From: Spirosoma oryzicola
GTDB lineage: Bacteria; Bacteroidota; Bacteroidia; Cytophagales; Spirosomataceae
Reading direction: 5' to 3'
Assembly (NCBI RefSeq): GCF_021233055.1
Contig: NZ_CP089538.1
Coordinates: forward strand, 2,558,501 to 2,622,500
DNA length: 64,000 nt
The translations under genes and the position numbers were made by a program. The first letter of the stretch is position 1. Every line of letters begins with the position of its first letter. Under the pieces are notes generated by a model that was not told the origin of the DNA, did not search any database, and saw only the letters and a list, made by a program, of their open reading frames with translations. Below, in pieces: positions 24,560 through 32,812 of this stretch.

Positions 24560-25129
24560 TTAAACGGCTTGAGCGGGCGTCCGGCGCTTGCGGAACATAT
24601 CCAGAGCGGCACTGGAAGCCTCCGATAAATTGTTCTCCGCCTGCTCGCCCTTGTTCGTTGAGTCCGTTGCCGGTAGGGCCGTGGCCAGCGTCTTATGCTT
24701 ATCGTGCCAGGCTTTGTAGCGGTCGCGGTCTGTAGTCAGGGCTGTTACCTGAGCGTTCAGCGTTGTTACCTGACCTTCGGCGTTCGTAGCGCGAGTGGTC
24801 ATGACCGTTAGCTGGCTAGTCAGCTCCGAAGCCGATGGCTGGGGCGCTGGGACTTCGAGCGGCATCTGACCCGCTGCCGGAGCAGCGGGAGCAGCTACCG
24901 GAGCCGCTGGGGTAGCGGGAAGAGCTGCTACTGGAGCGGCTGGCGTTCCAGCGGCTGGCGTTCCAGCGGGTGGCGTTGTCTCCACGCCAGCCTGCATTTG
25001 CTGGTGCAGCACAGCCGCTTCCTGCTCGGCTTTGTTGACTTCATCCTGGGAAGCGTTCTCCAGGAACCACTTCGATGCGTTGGGGAACAACTTGGCGAAG
25101 AAGCTCCCGTTAACGGTGTTTTTAGACAT
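24560..25129 (-). CDS. Scaffold-like phage protein
   Basis: This 189-residue protein combines a low-complexity Ala/Pro segment (about residues 50-105) with a coiled coil (QLTVMTTRATNAEGQVTTLNAQVTAL). It overlaps the protease gene by 8 bp and precedes the capsid, as scaffold genes do. Its C-terminus FRKRRTPAQAV is basic. Confidence 0.6.
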   Translation of the reverse strand: MSKNTVNGSFFAKLFPNASKWFLENASQDEVNKAEQEAAVLHQQMQAGVETTPPAGTPAAGTPAAPVAALPATPAAPVAAPAAPAAGQMPLEVPAPQPSASELTSQLTVMTTRATNAEGQVTTLNAQVTALTTDRDRYKAWHDKHKTLATALPATDSTNKGEQAENNLSEASSAALDMFRKRRTPAQAV

Positions 25130-25976
25130 AGTTTTTAGAAAGAGAAATTACACGGTTATAAGCCAACGTCAGGTCGCCTTTGCGGTCGGCCAGCCCGTTG
25201 CTAATGGCTTCATCGGCACCATACATCTTGCCGGTAAAAATTTCTTCGGATTTGATCTTGCCACCCCGACCCGCACGTATGGCTCCTTTGAAGGCTTTAT
25301 TGGAGACGTCCAGGCTTCGCTGGATATCGGCTTCGGATTTTGCGTCGAGCGGCTCGATGCTGTTGGGCTTGGCTTTGTCGACTGATCCCGTAGACCGGAA
25401 CAGCCTTACGTCGATGCCTTGTTGCTCCAGCGATTTGGCGTAATTGGTGTACATGTAGATGGTACCAATCGAGCCGATCTGAGCGACGGGGCCAGGCCGC
25501 ATGATGATCTCGTTAGAAGGCGAAGCCGACCAAAGAGCCGCACTGGCGCAGCAGCTAACCAGCGAAACAAGCGGCTTTTTCTGCACAAAAGCGGCTACGG
25601 AAGCACAAAATTCATCGGTGGAGTCGACGGTACCCCCGCCCGAATTGTAGTCCAGAATGACACCTTTCTTCGCGTCATTTTCGGCGATGCTATTCAGCAA
25701 ACGCATCAAGAACGTGTTGGAGAAATAATTGTCCCAGGAATAGCCCCGTGACATGGTACCCACCACGGGAATGACCACCACGTCGCCCTTGGTACCGACG
25801 CTTAGCTGATCAGCGTAGTAGCCCTCAATAGTAAAGCCGGCAGCGGCCATCGCACTGGCGGGAATGTCCGGGTGACCAGCCATGTAGGGTTTGAACTGGC
25901 TTGCCTGCAGAGCCGCCTGGACGGCGTAGCTGTGAACTTCGGATATGGCCCAGACGCCTAAAAGATTTTGGTACAT
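25122..25976 (-). CDS. S49-family prohead protease
   Basis: This 284-residue ClpP-fold serine protease belongs to the S49 (SppA/lambda gpC) family. GVILDYNSGGGTVDST forms the oxyanion strand, the nucleophile is probably the serine in CCASAALW near 148, and the general-base lysine lies in the STGSVDKAKPNS region near 200. It would mature the prohead by cutting scaffold and capsid. It heads a transcription unit: a terminator and a GTCCTTT promoter motif lie directly upstream. Confidence 0.8.
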   Translation of the reverse strand: MYQNLLGVWAISEVHSYAVQAALQASQFKPYMAGHPDIPASAMAAAGFTIEGYYADQLSVGTKGDVVVIPVVGTMSRGYSWDNYFSNTFLMRLLNSIAENDAKKGVILDYNSGGGTVDSTDEFCASVAAFVQKKPLVSLVSCCASAALWSASPSNEIIMRPGPVAQIGSIGTIYMYTNYAKSLEQQGIDVRLFRSTGSVDKAKPNSIEPLDAKSEADIQRSLDVSNKAFKGAIRAGRGGKIKSEEIFTGKMYGADEAISNGLADRKGDLTLAYNRVISLSKNYV

Positions 25977-25999
25977 CGCCGTAGCGGTTTAAAACGCTA

Positions 26000-26034
26000 C
26001 GAAGGTGGAGCCGTGCCCGCCAAACGGAAAGGAC
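26000..26034 (-). promoter_or_regulatory. Late-type promoter motif before prohead protease, Y copy 1
   Basis: GTCCTTT at 26028-26034 and CTTCG at 26000-26004 (minus strand) are 23 nt apart, as in the other copies. The ATG at 25976 is 24 nt beyond the box. It sits just after the terminator of the fibre operon. Confidence 0.6.
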
Positions 26035-26065
26035 ACAAAAAAAGCCTGGCTCATTGCGGCCAGGC
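26034..26065 (-). terminator. Intrinsic terminator at end of fibre operon
   Basis: GCCTGGC and GCCAGGC pair with an 8-nt loop, followed on the minus strand by a run of T. It ends the transcript of the fibre genes just before the promoter of the head genes. Confidence 0.75.
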
Positions 26066-26072
26066 AGTCGTA

Positions 26073-26369
26073 TCAGAACCAAACCACGAGCGGGGTGGTA
26101 GGGGGTGTTTTCATCACCAGCGGGCGGAGCACGTCCGGTAGATCACCGCTCAGCAGCCGAAAATTAGCGTGCCAGCCAGTACACAGCTGAGCCGGTGCCA
26201 GTTCGACGCCAAATTCGTCAACGATAGGCGGATCATACAACTTGCCCAGGTATTGCAAAGCGAAGTTTTCACCAGCCATTACCAGGTTGCCTTCCCCATC
26301 GATCAGGCCCGCAGCCGCCAGAGCCGCCATCAAGCCCTTGCGGGTGTCCGATTTGATATAGTAATCCAT
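26073..26369 (-). CDS. Small fibre-associated phage protein
   Basis: This 98-residue protein (MDYYIKSDTRKGLMAALAAAGLID) has no recognised family. It follows the fibre gene with a 1-bp overlap and ends at the terminator. It could be a fibre assembly chaperone, inferred from position only. Confidence 0.5.
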   Translation of the reverse strand: MDYYIKSDTRKGLMAALAAAGLIDGEGNLVMAGENFALQYLGKLYDPPIVDEFGVELAPAQLCTGWHANFRLLSGDLPDVLRPLVMKTPPTTPLVVWF

Positions 26370-27577
26370 TAGGCAGTGAGGGCTTGAAGGTAGGAATTAG
26401 ACAAACGACGTGGGTAGTAGACGCACTTACGCAGGTAGCCGTTTAGGCTGGCAGATCCACCACTTGAACCTAGATACATAGATGTAACAATAGGTATGTT
26501 GCCACTAGTAGCTTTTTGTACGCCTACGCCAGTATGACCAACCGCAAAATCATTTACCCGCCAGCTTCCAATTAGCTTATAGATGGAATTTGCAACGGCA
26601 TTGTTGATTGCTGATAGAATGACCTGATCCACATTACTAGCCGTTACCCTGAGACGCTGAACTGAAGGTGTGGCTGCGCCAGATTCTAGCGCAATAATAT
26701 TGCTCCCTGAACCAGACAAGAGCGCAAAGAACGATTGGTAGTTAGTTGCGGGTACTACTCCCCGAACGAACTCAATTAGCATCGTACCTTCACCTTGATT
26801 ATACCAGCTGCCTAGGTTCGTAAAACACATATCCGCCGACCGTGTAACAGCCGCCGTAGTGGTCGGTATGTAGCTGGTGGCAAATGAGCCAACTTCAAAC
26901 TGAGCTGCTAAGACAACAATCGTTTCATTCGACGTAGTACTATCCGGGCCTATACCTAGTCTAAAACCACCCGTATAATTAGGTACATATGTGTACGTAA
27001 ATTTGCGTACCGTAGGGGTTATAAAGACATCCGTATAGGTGATTGTTCCTGCATTTGAGTTAGTGACACTCGAAGAACCAATTAAGCCATTCACAACCGT
27101 TTCGATTGCTCCATCTTGATTGCGAAACACGAATCTTAACCGGCCAGAGTTTCCCGTATTCTCGTACAATATAAAGCCACTGTAAGCTGTGCCTGATGTA
27201 AGATTGAAAGCAGGTGCCTCTGCTCGATGCCAATTTTGTCCCCCGCAGGCAATTGCATAGCGGTTAAGCCCCAGCGATGTGCCGGAAAGCAGTGTTGTTG
27301 TAGCACCCGTTTGGTTCCAGCTTGTTAACGTGTTACTAAAGTTTATGAAGTTCGTCCGCTGTTCTTCGATCAATAGCCCCCGCAACTGTTTACTGACCGG
27401 GTCGTAATCGAATCTAGGCGTGTTGATAGGGGCGGTTTGCAAAGTGCCTGTACTATCAAAATACGTACCCTGTGTGGCTCTGGTGAAGTTTAGTCCGACA
27501 GGCAGCACCCCCTTCATAAAATCCAGATTGAGCGAAGGTGTAAACTGGCTTACCGTAGCTCCAATGTGTCTAACCAT
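26369..27577 (-). CDS. Tail fibre/receptor-binding protein with lectin-like domain
   Basis: This 402-residue protein starts with an attachment segment common in phage fibres (LNFTRATQGTYFDSTG, PRFDYDP, LRGLLIEEQRTNF). A jelly-roll, concanavalin-like beta domain follows (WNQTGATTTLL, EVGSFATSYIPTTTAAVTRSAD). This pattern is familiar from head-spike and tail-fibre proteins of dsDNA phages. It probably decides host-surface binding. It ends four codons before the small gene at 26073. Confidence 0.75.
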   Translation of the reverse strand: MVRHIGATVSQFTPSLNLDFMKGVLPVGLNFTRATQGTYFDSTGTLQTAPINTPRFDYDPVSKQLRGLLIEEQRTNFINFSNTLTSWNQTGATTTLLSGTSLGLNRYAIACGGQNWHRAEAPAFNLTSGTAYSGFILYENTGNSGRLRFVFRNQDGAIETVVNGLIGSSSVTNSNAGTITYTDVFITPTVRKFTYTYVPNYTGGFRLGIGPDSTTSNETIVVLAAQFEVGSFATSYIPTTTAAVTRSADMCFTNLGSWYNQGEGTMLIEFVRGVVPATNYQSFFALLSGSGSNIIALESGAATPSVQRLRVTASNVDQVILSAINNAVANSIYKLIGSWRVNDFAVGHTGVGVQKATSGNIPIVTSMYLGSSGGSASLNGYLRKCVYYPRRLSNSYLQALTA

Positions 27578-27582
27578 GCCCG

Positions 27583-28821
27583 TTACTGTTTAGAGTAGAA
27601 ACCATCCAGCGCATTACCTGCACTGGCCACGAGGGTAAACACCATCACGCTACCAGCAGCCGTGCTCCAGTCGATGGCCGCACCCGCTGGAAAGCGAACG
27701 GTAGCGGGGAAGGTAATTGTAAAGCTACCCGCCCCGCCCTGCACGGCCCGGATGTACAAACACTTTCCCTGTCCCACGTTGGTAAGGCTGAGCGTAACGT
27801 TACCAGTCAAGTTTAAAAACAGGTACGTGTTGTCATTCACGGCCATATCGACCGAGTAGGCCCCGGTTACATTGCCCGCATCGATCTTGCGATTGGTAGC
27901 CGCTGCCAGTGCATTGTTTTCGCTGGTCTTGGCGTTAGTCTCGCTGGTCTTTGCATTGGTTTCACTGGTACCGGCGGCATTCTTGGAAGCCAGGGCTGCA
28001 GCTGCCGATCCGGCGGCATTGGTCTCGCTGGTGCCAGCGGCATTCTTGGAGGCCAGGGCCGCTGATGCCGAACCAGCAGCATTGGTCTCACTGGTGCCAG
28101 CCGCGTTCTTGGAAGCTAGGGCCGCTGAAGCCGATCCGGCGGCATTGGTTTCGCTGGTGCCGGCGGCATTCTTGGAAGCCAAAGCTGCAGCGGCTGATCC
28201 GGCGGCATTGGTCTCGCTGGTCTTCGCGTTAGTTTCACTGGTACCAGCCGCGTTCTTGGAGGCCAGGGCTGCAGCCGCTGAACTGGCGGCATTGGTCTCG
28301 CTAGTGCCAGCGGCATTCTTGGAAGTCAGGGCTGCAGCGGCTGATCCGGCGGCATTAGTTTCACTGGTCTTCGCGTTAGTCTCGCTGGTACCGGCGGCAT
28401 TCTTGGAAGCCAGAGCTGCAGTGGCTGATCCGGCGGCATTGGTCTCGCTGGTCTTCGCGTTAGTTTCACTGGTACCAGCCGCGTTCTTGGAGGCCAGGGC
28501 TGCTGAAGCCGATCCGGCGGCATTGGTCTCGCTGGTCTTGGCGTTGGTTTCACTGGTACCAGCGGCATTCTTGGAAGCCAGGGCTGCAGCCGCTGATCCG
28601 GCGGCATTGGTCTCACCCGTCTTGGCGTTGGTCTCGCTGGTACCAGCCGCGTTCTTGGAGGCCAGGGCTGCAGCCGCTGAACCAGCCGCGTCGGTAGCTT
28701 TCTGGGTGGCTACGCCGGCAGCGGATTCAGCCGCCTGCCGATCCGGAAAGATTGACTCTTTGAGATCGTCGATAATGGGCTGGAGCCCTTCGACGGTGAG
28801 TACTTCAATTTCTAGGCTCAT
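27583..28821 (-). CDS. Tail fibre with ten 21-residue Ala-rich repeats
   Basis: This 412-residue protein contains ten copies of the block AALASKNAAGTSETN with its AAGSA prefix; six copies carry an extra seven-residue AKTSETN or AKTGETN unit. The period is seven residues, suiting a trimeric coiled coil as in side-tail-fibre shafts of lambda-like phages. A non-repetitive C-terminal domain (about 310-412) likely forms the tip or the connection to the lectin-like fibre encoded next. The repeat region at 27,900-28,720 is prone to length change. Confidence 0.75.
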   Translation of the reverse strand: MSLEIEVLTVEGLQPIIDDLKESIFPDRQAAESAAGVATQKATDAAGSAAAALASKNAAGTSETNAKTGETNAAGSAAAALASKNAAGTSETNAKTSETNAAGSASAALASKNAAGTSETNAKTSETNAAGSATAALASKNAAGTSETNAKTSETNAAGSAAAALTSKNAAGTSETNAASSAAAALASKNAAGTSETNAKTSETNAAGSAAAALASKNAAGTSETNAAGSASAALASKNAAGTSETNAAGSASAALASKNAAGTSETNAAGSAAAALASKNAAGTSETNAKTSETNAKTSENNALAAATNRKIDAGNVTGAYSVDMAVNDNTYLFLNLTGNVTLSLTNVGQGKCLYIRAVQGGAGSFTITFPATVRFPAGAAIDWSTAAGSVMVFTLVASAGNALDGFYSKQ

Positions 28822-29507
28822 AACAACGTGATGCTGATGGTTTTATAGCGGTTCTGGTTTTGGGTGTACTGAATACTTCCGCCTAAGCCGAGCCGTACAC
28901 CCCGCTCGGTTTTGCCCACAAACGTCATAATGTTACCCGCCACTAGTACCGCCGTGTCAGCCGCTTCAGTAGCCAGCTCAGCGCTAGTATGGGCGGCTTG
29001 CTTGGAGGCCAGCGCCGAACTCGCCGAGTCCGTAGCACTGGTCGCACTGGCCTGGGCGATCTGTTTACTTTCCAGGGCCTGAGCCGCCGACTGCATGGCC
29101 GCTGCCGCTGCCTGGGCTACCAGCTCGGAAGCCGTCTGAACGGGTACGGTGAAGGTGACCTGGTCGGGTAAGCGAACCGTCAGTGGCTGAGCGGGTAGAA
29201 TCGGAGCCGCCAGCGAAGCCGTCAGCTCCAGCACAAATTGCACCAGGCCGTACCAGCCGATCTCGATCAGGAGCGGCCCGCCCGATAGGTCCCGAAGAAT
29301 GGCCATCTGCTCCAGGTTTAGCTGGAGCAGCAGCGTCGTGCCCTGACGCTGGATGGAAGGCTTGAGCGACGGGTAATCGCGCTGACCGCCTTCGCTGCAG
29401 GCCCGCACCGTCAGATCGAGCGGTACGCCCCCAGGAAAGGTGAAGGGAAAGGTAGCCGGGTTTTTGGCGTAGCGGATCATCTTGACCCGCCCGATTGAGT
29501 TATTCAT
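28818..29507 (-). CDS. Tail fibre-associated protein with Ala-rich heptads
   Basis: This 229-residue protein has an N-terminal beta-rich domain and a heptad region around residues 130-190 (ESKQIAQASATSATDSASSA). The latter resembles the shaft of the next fibre gene, which it overlaps by 4 bp. It probably connects the fibre to the tail tip. Family not recognised. Confidence 0.55.
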   Translation of the reverse strand: MNNSIGRVKMIRYAKNPATFPFTFPGGVPLDLTVRACSEGGQRDYPSLKPSIQRQGTTLLLQLNLEQMAILRDLSGGPLLIEIGWYGLVQFVLELTASLAAPILPAQPLTVRLPDQVTFTVPVQTASELVAQAAAAAMQSAAQALESKQIAQASATSATDSASSALASKQAAHTSAELATEAADTAVLVAGNIMTFVGKTERGVRLGLGGSIQYTQNQNRYKTISITLL

Positions 29508-29514
29508 CGTTCGA

Positions 29515-29895
29515 TTAGTTTACCCACCAGGATCGACCAAAGAGCCGGCAGGCCAGGTACATACAATAATTGCGCAGGGGTTTGCGGGGCTCTACTTCCC
29601 GAAGCCGAAGGTACAGCTCCCGATCCGCCAGTCGCCGGGCCTGTTTAGCGCCCAGCGTATTCTCAAACAGCCGGTTATCGTACCAGTAGTCGTGCAGGAT
29701 GGTGGCCCGGTTGTGCCGGCCAATGGGCGGGAAAACGCCCCAGAGCAGCATCGGTACCGACGCGAAATCGGTCACGTAGCCACGGGGCACGACTACCTTG
29801 CCCGCGTCGGTCTGAAACGTAACCGAATACACCAGCTCCCAGCGGTCAGCTTTGGGGTCTTCTTCTTTGTAGCGGACGACGATGGGCTGGTTCAT
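29515..29895 (-). CDS. DUF1353 phage protein
   Basis: This 126-residue protein matches the DUF1353 pattern: VPRGYVTDFASVP, an ILHDYWYDNR histidine-aspartate motif, and a following RLADRELYLRL helix. DUF1353 proteins are frequent in tail and lysis regions of phages and have an unknown, possibly peptidase-like, role. It overlaps the upstream gene by ATGA. Confidence 0.75.
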   Translation of the reverse strand: MNQPIVVRYKEEDPKADRWELVYSVTFQTDAGKVVVPRGYVTDFASVPMLLWGVFPPIGRHNRATILHDYWYDNRLFENTLGAKQARRLADRELYLRLREVEPRKPLRNYCMYLACRLFGRSWWVN

Positions 29896-30338
29896 AAGCC
29901 GCTCCGCGCATCGATGTTCAGAATTTCACCCTGCAAAAGCGCGTATAGCAACGAAGCGAAAGAGGTTTCGTCGTTAACCGTAAGCCCTTTTGCCTTCAGA
30001 TCGCCCAGGGTGATGGCCTGAAAATAAGCCAGCTGGGGCACGGCTCCTGCCGTGCCTTCCGCTACGACCAGGCCCGTAGCGTCGACGAATGCGCCTGCCG
30101 TCTGGCGGGTGACGATCTGATCGGCGTAGCGCTGTAAACCCGCCAGCCGTTGTTCTAGGGTCAGCGTTTGATCGGCGCTAATGCGCTCGGTGAGCGGTTG
30201 GCCCTTGGCGTCGACGGTGATCACCCGCACCTGCTGCACCATGTTCAGGTCGGGGCCAATGCTGAAAATTTCGTGCTGAGCGATGCGCTTGAAGCTGGTG
30301 ACGGGCTCGTCAGAAATGGGGGCTTTGATGGTGTTCAT
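29892..30338 (-). CDS. Phage tail-region protein, unrecognised
   Basis: This 148-residue protein (RIAQHEIFSIGPDLNMVQQV) has no recognised domain. It is coupled by ATGA to the DUF1353 gene and lies between two fibre genes. Confidence 0.5.
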   Translation of the reverse strand: MNTIKAPISDEPVTSFKRIAQHEIFSIGPDLNMVQQVRVITVDAKGQPLTERISADQTLTLEQRLAGLQRYADQIVTRQTAGAFVDATGLVVAEGTAGAVPQLAYFQAITLGDLKAKGLTVNDETSFASLLYALLQGEILNIDARSGL

Positions 30339-30361
30339 ACGGAGGAAGGAAAAGGTGACGA

Positions 30362-31474
30362 TTACCAGGAAGAAAGTTGAATGCGACGCCAGCCGTTCAC
30401 GGTTTTGATATAGAACCAGGTGTCGTCCCAGCAGACGCTACCTGGTTGGCCGTTTGGATCGTTCGGCCCGCTGGGCGTGTATTTGTTCTCCAGCCGAAGC
30501 TGATCGTAGCCATTTGGCCCCTTCGCATGGAGCCGGGCGGTGGGGCTTGGGGTACCTACGCCCATATTGCCATTGGTGTCGATCCGTAGCCGCTCCGGGA
30601 AAGCGCCCCCACCGTAGCCCTGAATGATAAAGGAATCCGAACCGGCAGAAACCCCGTAACGCCAGATACCAATGCCGGCCTGGTGGATCTGAATGAGCGC
30701 CCCATTACCGCCTGATAGCCGGGTGTTCTGAAATTGGGTCAGTACGCCATTGTCGGGGTTGTCAGCCTGTACATCCAGTTTAAAGCCTGGCGTAGCAGCG
30801 CCAATGCCTACCTGGCCGCTACCTAAAAGGATCATCAGCAGGTTACTGGTATTGGCGGAACTGCCCGCGTAGAAAGCATGCTTGGAGGTCGGGGCATCCA
30901 CCTGGTAGCGCAGTGTACTGGCATTGATCCCCAGCCCGTAAAACTGATGGTCGTTACCCGTAACATCGTTGAGTACGATCTTTCGGTTGGCGACATCGTT
31001 GCTTAAGCGAAAAACTTTGGTCAGCGAATCGATCACGATGGCGTAAGCCGCCTGCAGGCCCCAGGGGCCAAACTTGAAAACGCCATTCTGGTCGGTACCG
31101 ATCTTGTCGATCCGCACGCCCGGATGGTGCAACTCGATGTACGAAGGCCCGCCGTTGACCGAGCTGACCCGCATGCCGGCCTGGTCGTTGGCCACTTCGG
31201 CCAGCGGTTTGCCGTCCGGTGTGCGGGTATAGGCTTCGATACTACCCTTGAAGCGGGTGACGCCGATCCGGTAGATGTCTTCGTTGTTGGAACCGCCTGG
31301 GCTGTTGTCTGCCGTGCGCTGCCAGGTCGACACGTTACTGTTGACCGCATCGCGCACCCAGCGCACAACGGTCTTTAGAATAAAACGCAACACACTCGGC
31401 TTGATATCGCGGGTGACGTTGTCGGCTAAATTCGAGTCGATCTGACTCTCTAGGGGAGCGGAATCTAAAGGCAT
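30362..31474 (-). CDS. Tail fibre protein with GIG-type repeats
   Basis: The ATG at 31474 (MPLDSAPLES) is used because the upstream part of the frame lies over the preceding gene; this gives 370 residues. Repeated VGIGAATPGFKLDVQA and MGVGTPSPTARLHAKG segments are typical of phage and Bacteroidota fibre shafts. The C-terminus (WYIKTVNGWRRIQLSSW) is a common tip sequence type. It is a second fibre distinct from the two downstream. Confidence 0.7.
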   Translation of the reverse strand: MPLDSAPLESQIDSNLADNVTRDIKPSVLRFILKTVVRWVRDAVNSNVSTWQRTADNSPGGSNNEDIYRIGVTRFKGSIEAYTRTPDGKPLAEVANDQAGMRVSSVNGGPSYIELHHPGVRIDKIGTDQNGVFKFGPWGLQAAYAIVIDSLTKVFRLSNDVANRKIVLNDVTGNDHQFYGLGINASTLRYQVDAPTSKHAFYAGSSANTSNLLMILLGSGQVGIGAATPGFKLDVQADNPDNGVLTQFQNTRLSGGNGALIQIHQAGIGIWRYGVSAGSDSFIIQGYGGGAFPERLRIDTNGNMGVGTPSPTARLHAKGPNGYDQLRLENKYTPSGPNDPNGQPGSVCWDDTWFYIKTVNGWRRIQLSSW

Positions 31475-31475
31475 G

Positions 31476-32042
31476 TTATGAATCAAAAGAAAGGTTGAAA
31501 CCAAAATCAAAGGCTGAGCCAGCAAACAGTACCTCCGGATCGGTACTCTCCAGCCGCCAGATCGGGTGCGCACTCCGACCCGTAAACGTAAGCTGGATAC
31601 CATTCGTGGCTCCCTGCAGCCGGGTCACCCCAAGCCGGAGCCCGTTGGCCGGATCGCCCGCGATCCAGCCCTGGCCATTATAATCCGCCCAGAACACGAC
31701 CCAGCGGGCGCTGGCGTAGCGGGCGATGTAGTCGTCGAAAGCCGCCGATGGGCGGGGTAGGGGAAACTGCAGGGTAGGTACGTAGGTCATGCCCGCCAGC
31801 TCACGGCTGCTGGCTTCGTCGAAGGTGGCTGTTTTGGCTGGCAGCTGCAGCCGGCTCAGCAGCGCTCCGTTCCTGACCAGCAGGCCGGCCTTACTGACCG
31901 TCTGGGGTTGGCCGGCGACGGGATACTGCTGGGGGCTGAGCACGGCGGCTACGTCAGCGGCCCTAAGCAGCCAGGCCGCACGAACAAAGCCCGCGTTGGG
32001 CTGGCCCGCCGGCTGGCCCAGTATCTGTTGGGTGGTGGTCAT
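31476..32042 (-). CDS. Phage tail-region protein, unrecognised
   Basis: The ATG at 32042 (MTTTQQILGQ) gives 188 residues. It heads the fibre operon: a promoter motif ends only 4 nt before this ATG, and a terminator lies further upstream. The protein is beta-rich with a hydrophobic strand pattern (RWVVFWADYNGQGW). A baseplate or distal-tail role is inferred from place. Confidence 0.5.
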   Translation of the reverse strand: MTTTQQILGQPAGQPNAGFVRAAWLLRAADVAAVLSPQQYPVAGQPQTVSKAGLLVRNGALLSRLQLPAKTATFDEASSRELAGMTYVPTLQFPLPRPSAAFDDYIARYASARWVVFWADYNGQGWIAGDPANGLRLGVTRLQGATNGIQLTFTGRSAHPIWRLESTDPEVLFAGSAFDFGFNLSFDS

Positions 32043-32046
32043 ACCC

Positions 32047-32081
32047 CAAAAGTAGACCGCAAAACCCCCGCCCGAAAGGAC
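32047..32081 (-). promoter_or_regulatory. Late-type promoter motif before fibre operon, Y copy 2
   Basis: GTCCTTT lies at 32075-32081 and the box TACTTTTG, an exact TAnnTTTG match, at 32047-32054 on the minus strand. The box is only 4 nt from the ATG at 32042, suggesting a leaderless transcript. Confidence 0.65.
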
Positions 32082-32100
32082 CGATTTGCGCACACTTTTT

Positions 32101-32136
32101 TTTAAAAAAAAGGCCCTGGCGATACACCAGAGCCCC
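32101..32136 (-). terminator. Intrinsic terminator after tape-measure operon
   Basis: GGCTCTGG and CCAGGGCC pair (one G-U) around a 7-nt loop, followed on the minus strand by a run of eight T. It lies between the repeat array and the next promoter. Confidence 0.75.
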
Positions 32137-32140
32137 TTTT

Positions 32141-32220
32141 AGCCGGACTTTTTACGCATGAGCCGGACTTTTTTGTCTGTAGCCGGACTTTTTAGTCTAC
32201 AGCCGGACTTTTTACGCATA
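32141..32220. repeat. Four 20-bp tandem repeats
   Basis: Four exact-length units begin with AGCCGGACTTTTT at 32141, 32161, 32181 and 32201 and differ only in the last six or seven bases. They cover the stop codon of the gene at 32192 and the space to the terminator. The conserved part read on the minus strand is AAAAAGTCCGGCT. Confidence 0.8.
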
Positions 32221-32683
32221 AATTTTCCTGCCTTTTTCGATTTTTCCGGTCATTTCGGTTCAAATAATCCCGGTAAATCTTGCGAACCGTCTCCCAGTCG
32301 ATGTCCACGTCGCGTTTGATGTCGTAGCGGTCGAGAAACTGCCGGATGTGGGGCGCGTAGTCACCCCCCACCAGTTCATGCACTTTGCGCACCTCGAAGA
32401 TCATCGCCGTGCGAAAAATCTCTTCCAGCTGGCGAACCATCGCCACGAGTTTGTCGGGTGCAATGTCGTAGCTTTTCTCCCGGCAGTAGTAGGCAAACGT
32501 GACGCTGGTACCGGGTACGGGTCGGGCGGGAATAGCCAGTGGGTAGGGCCGGGAGACCAGGTTGATCAGCTGCCCGATCTGGCTCGACTTTTCAACTTTG
32601 ATAACGCCGGTTTGTGCGTTGTATTCCCCTTCCAAAAACTTCTTTAAATAGACAGGTACTGGTAAAGTAATGCGCTTTAGCAT
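32192..32683 (-). CDS. Phage protein after tape measure, unrecognised
   Basis: The ATG at 32683 (MLKRITLPVPVYLKKFL) gives 163 residues. The protein is basic, with a helical C-terminus rich in Arg/Asp/Asn (DYLNRNDRKNRKRQ). The stop codon falls in the 20-bp repeat array, so the last residues (VKSPAVD) derive from repeat DNA. Function unknown. Confidence 0.55.
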   Translation of the reverse strand: MLKRITLPVPVYLKKFLEGEYNAQTGVIKVEKSSQIGQLINLVSRPYPLAIPARPVPGTSVTFAYYCREKSYDIAPDKLVAMVRQLEEIFRTAMIFEVRKVHELVGGDYAPHIRQFLDRYDIKRDVDIDWETVRKIYRDYLNRNDRKNRKRQENLCVKSPAVD

Positions 32684-32812
32684 GAATGTTAAGTTAAAAA
32701 AGAGCAAGGTTTTGTGGGTGCGTCATGAGGGGAGCATTAAAGATAGGGCTCCCCGGTGACATTGCAAAGCAGGTAAAACTACCCGCACGGAATATTCTCC
32801 GCCAACCGTTAC

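Noticed and set aside
27872..28831. A 319-codon open frame on the plus strand over the fibre repeats
   Set aside because: It is antisense to the Ala-rich fibre, and its own repeats (ALVSLVPAAFLEARA) are only the reverse of the repeat DNA.
32141..32220. CRISPR array
   Set aside because: The units are contiguous 20-mers without spacers and there are no cas genes.
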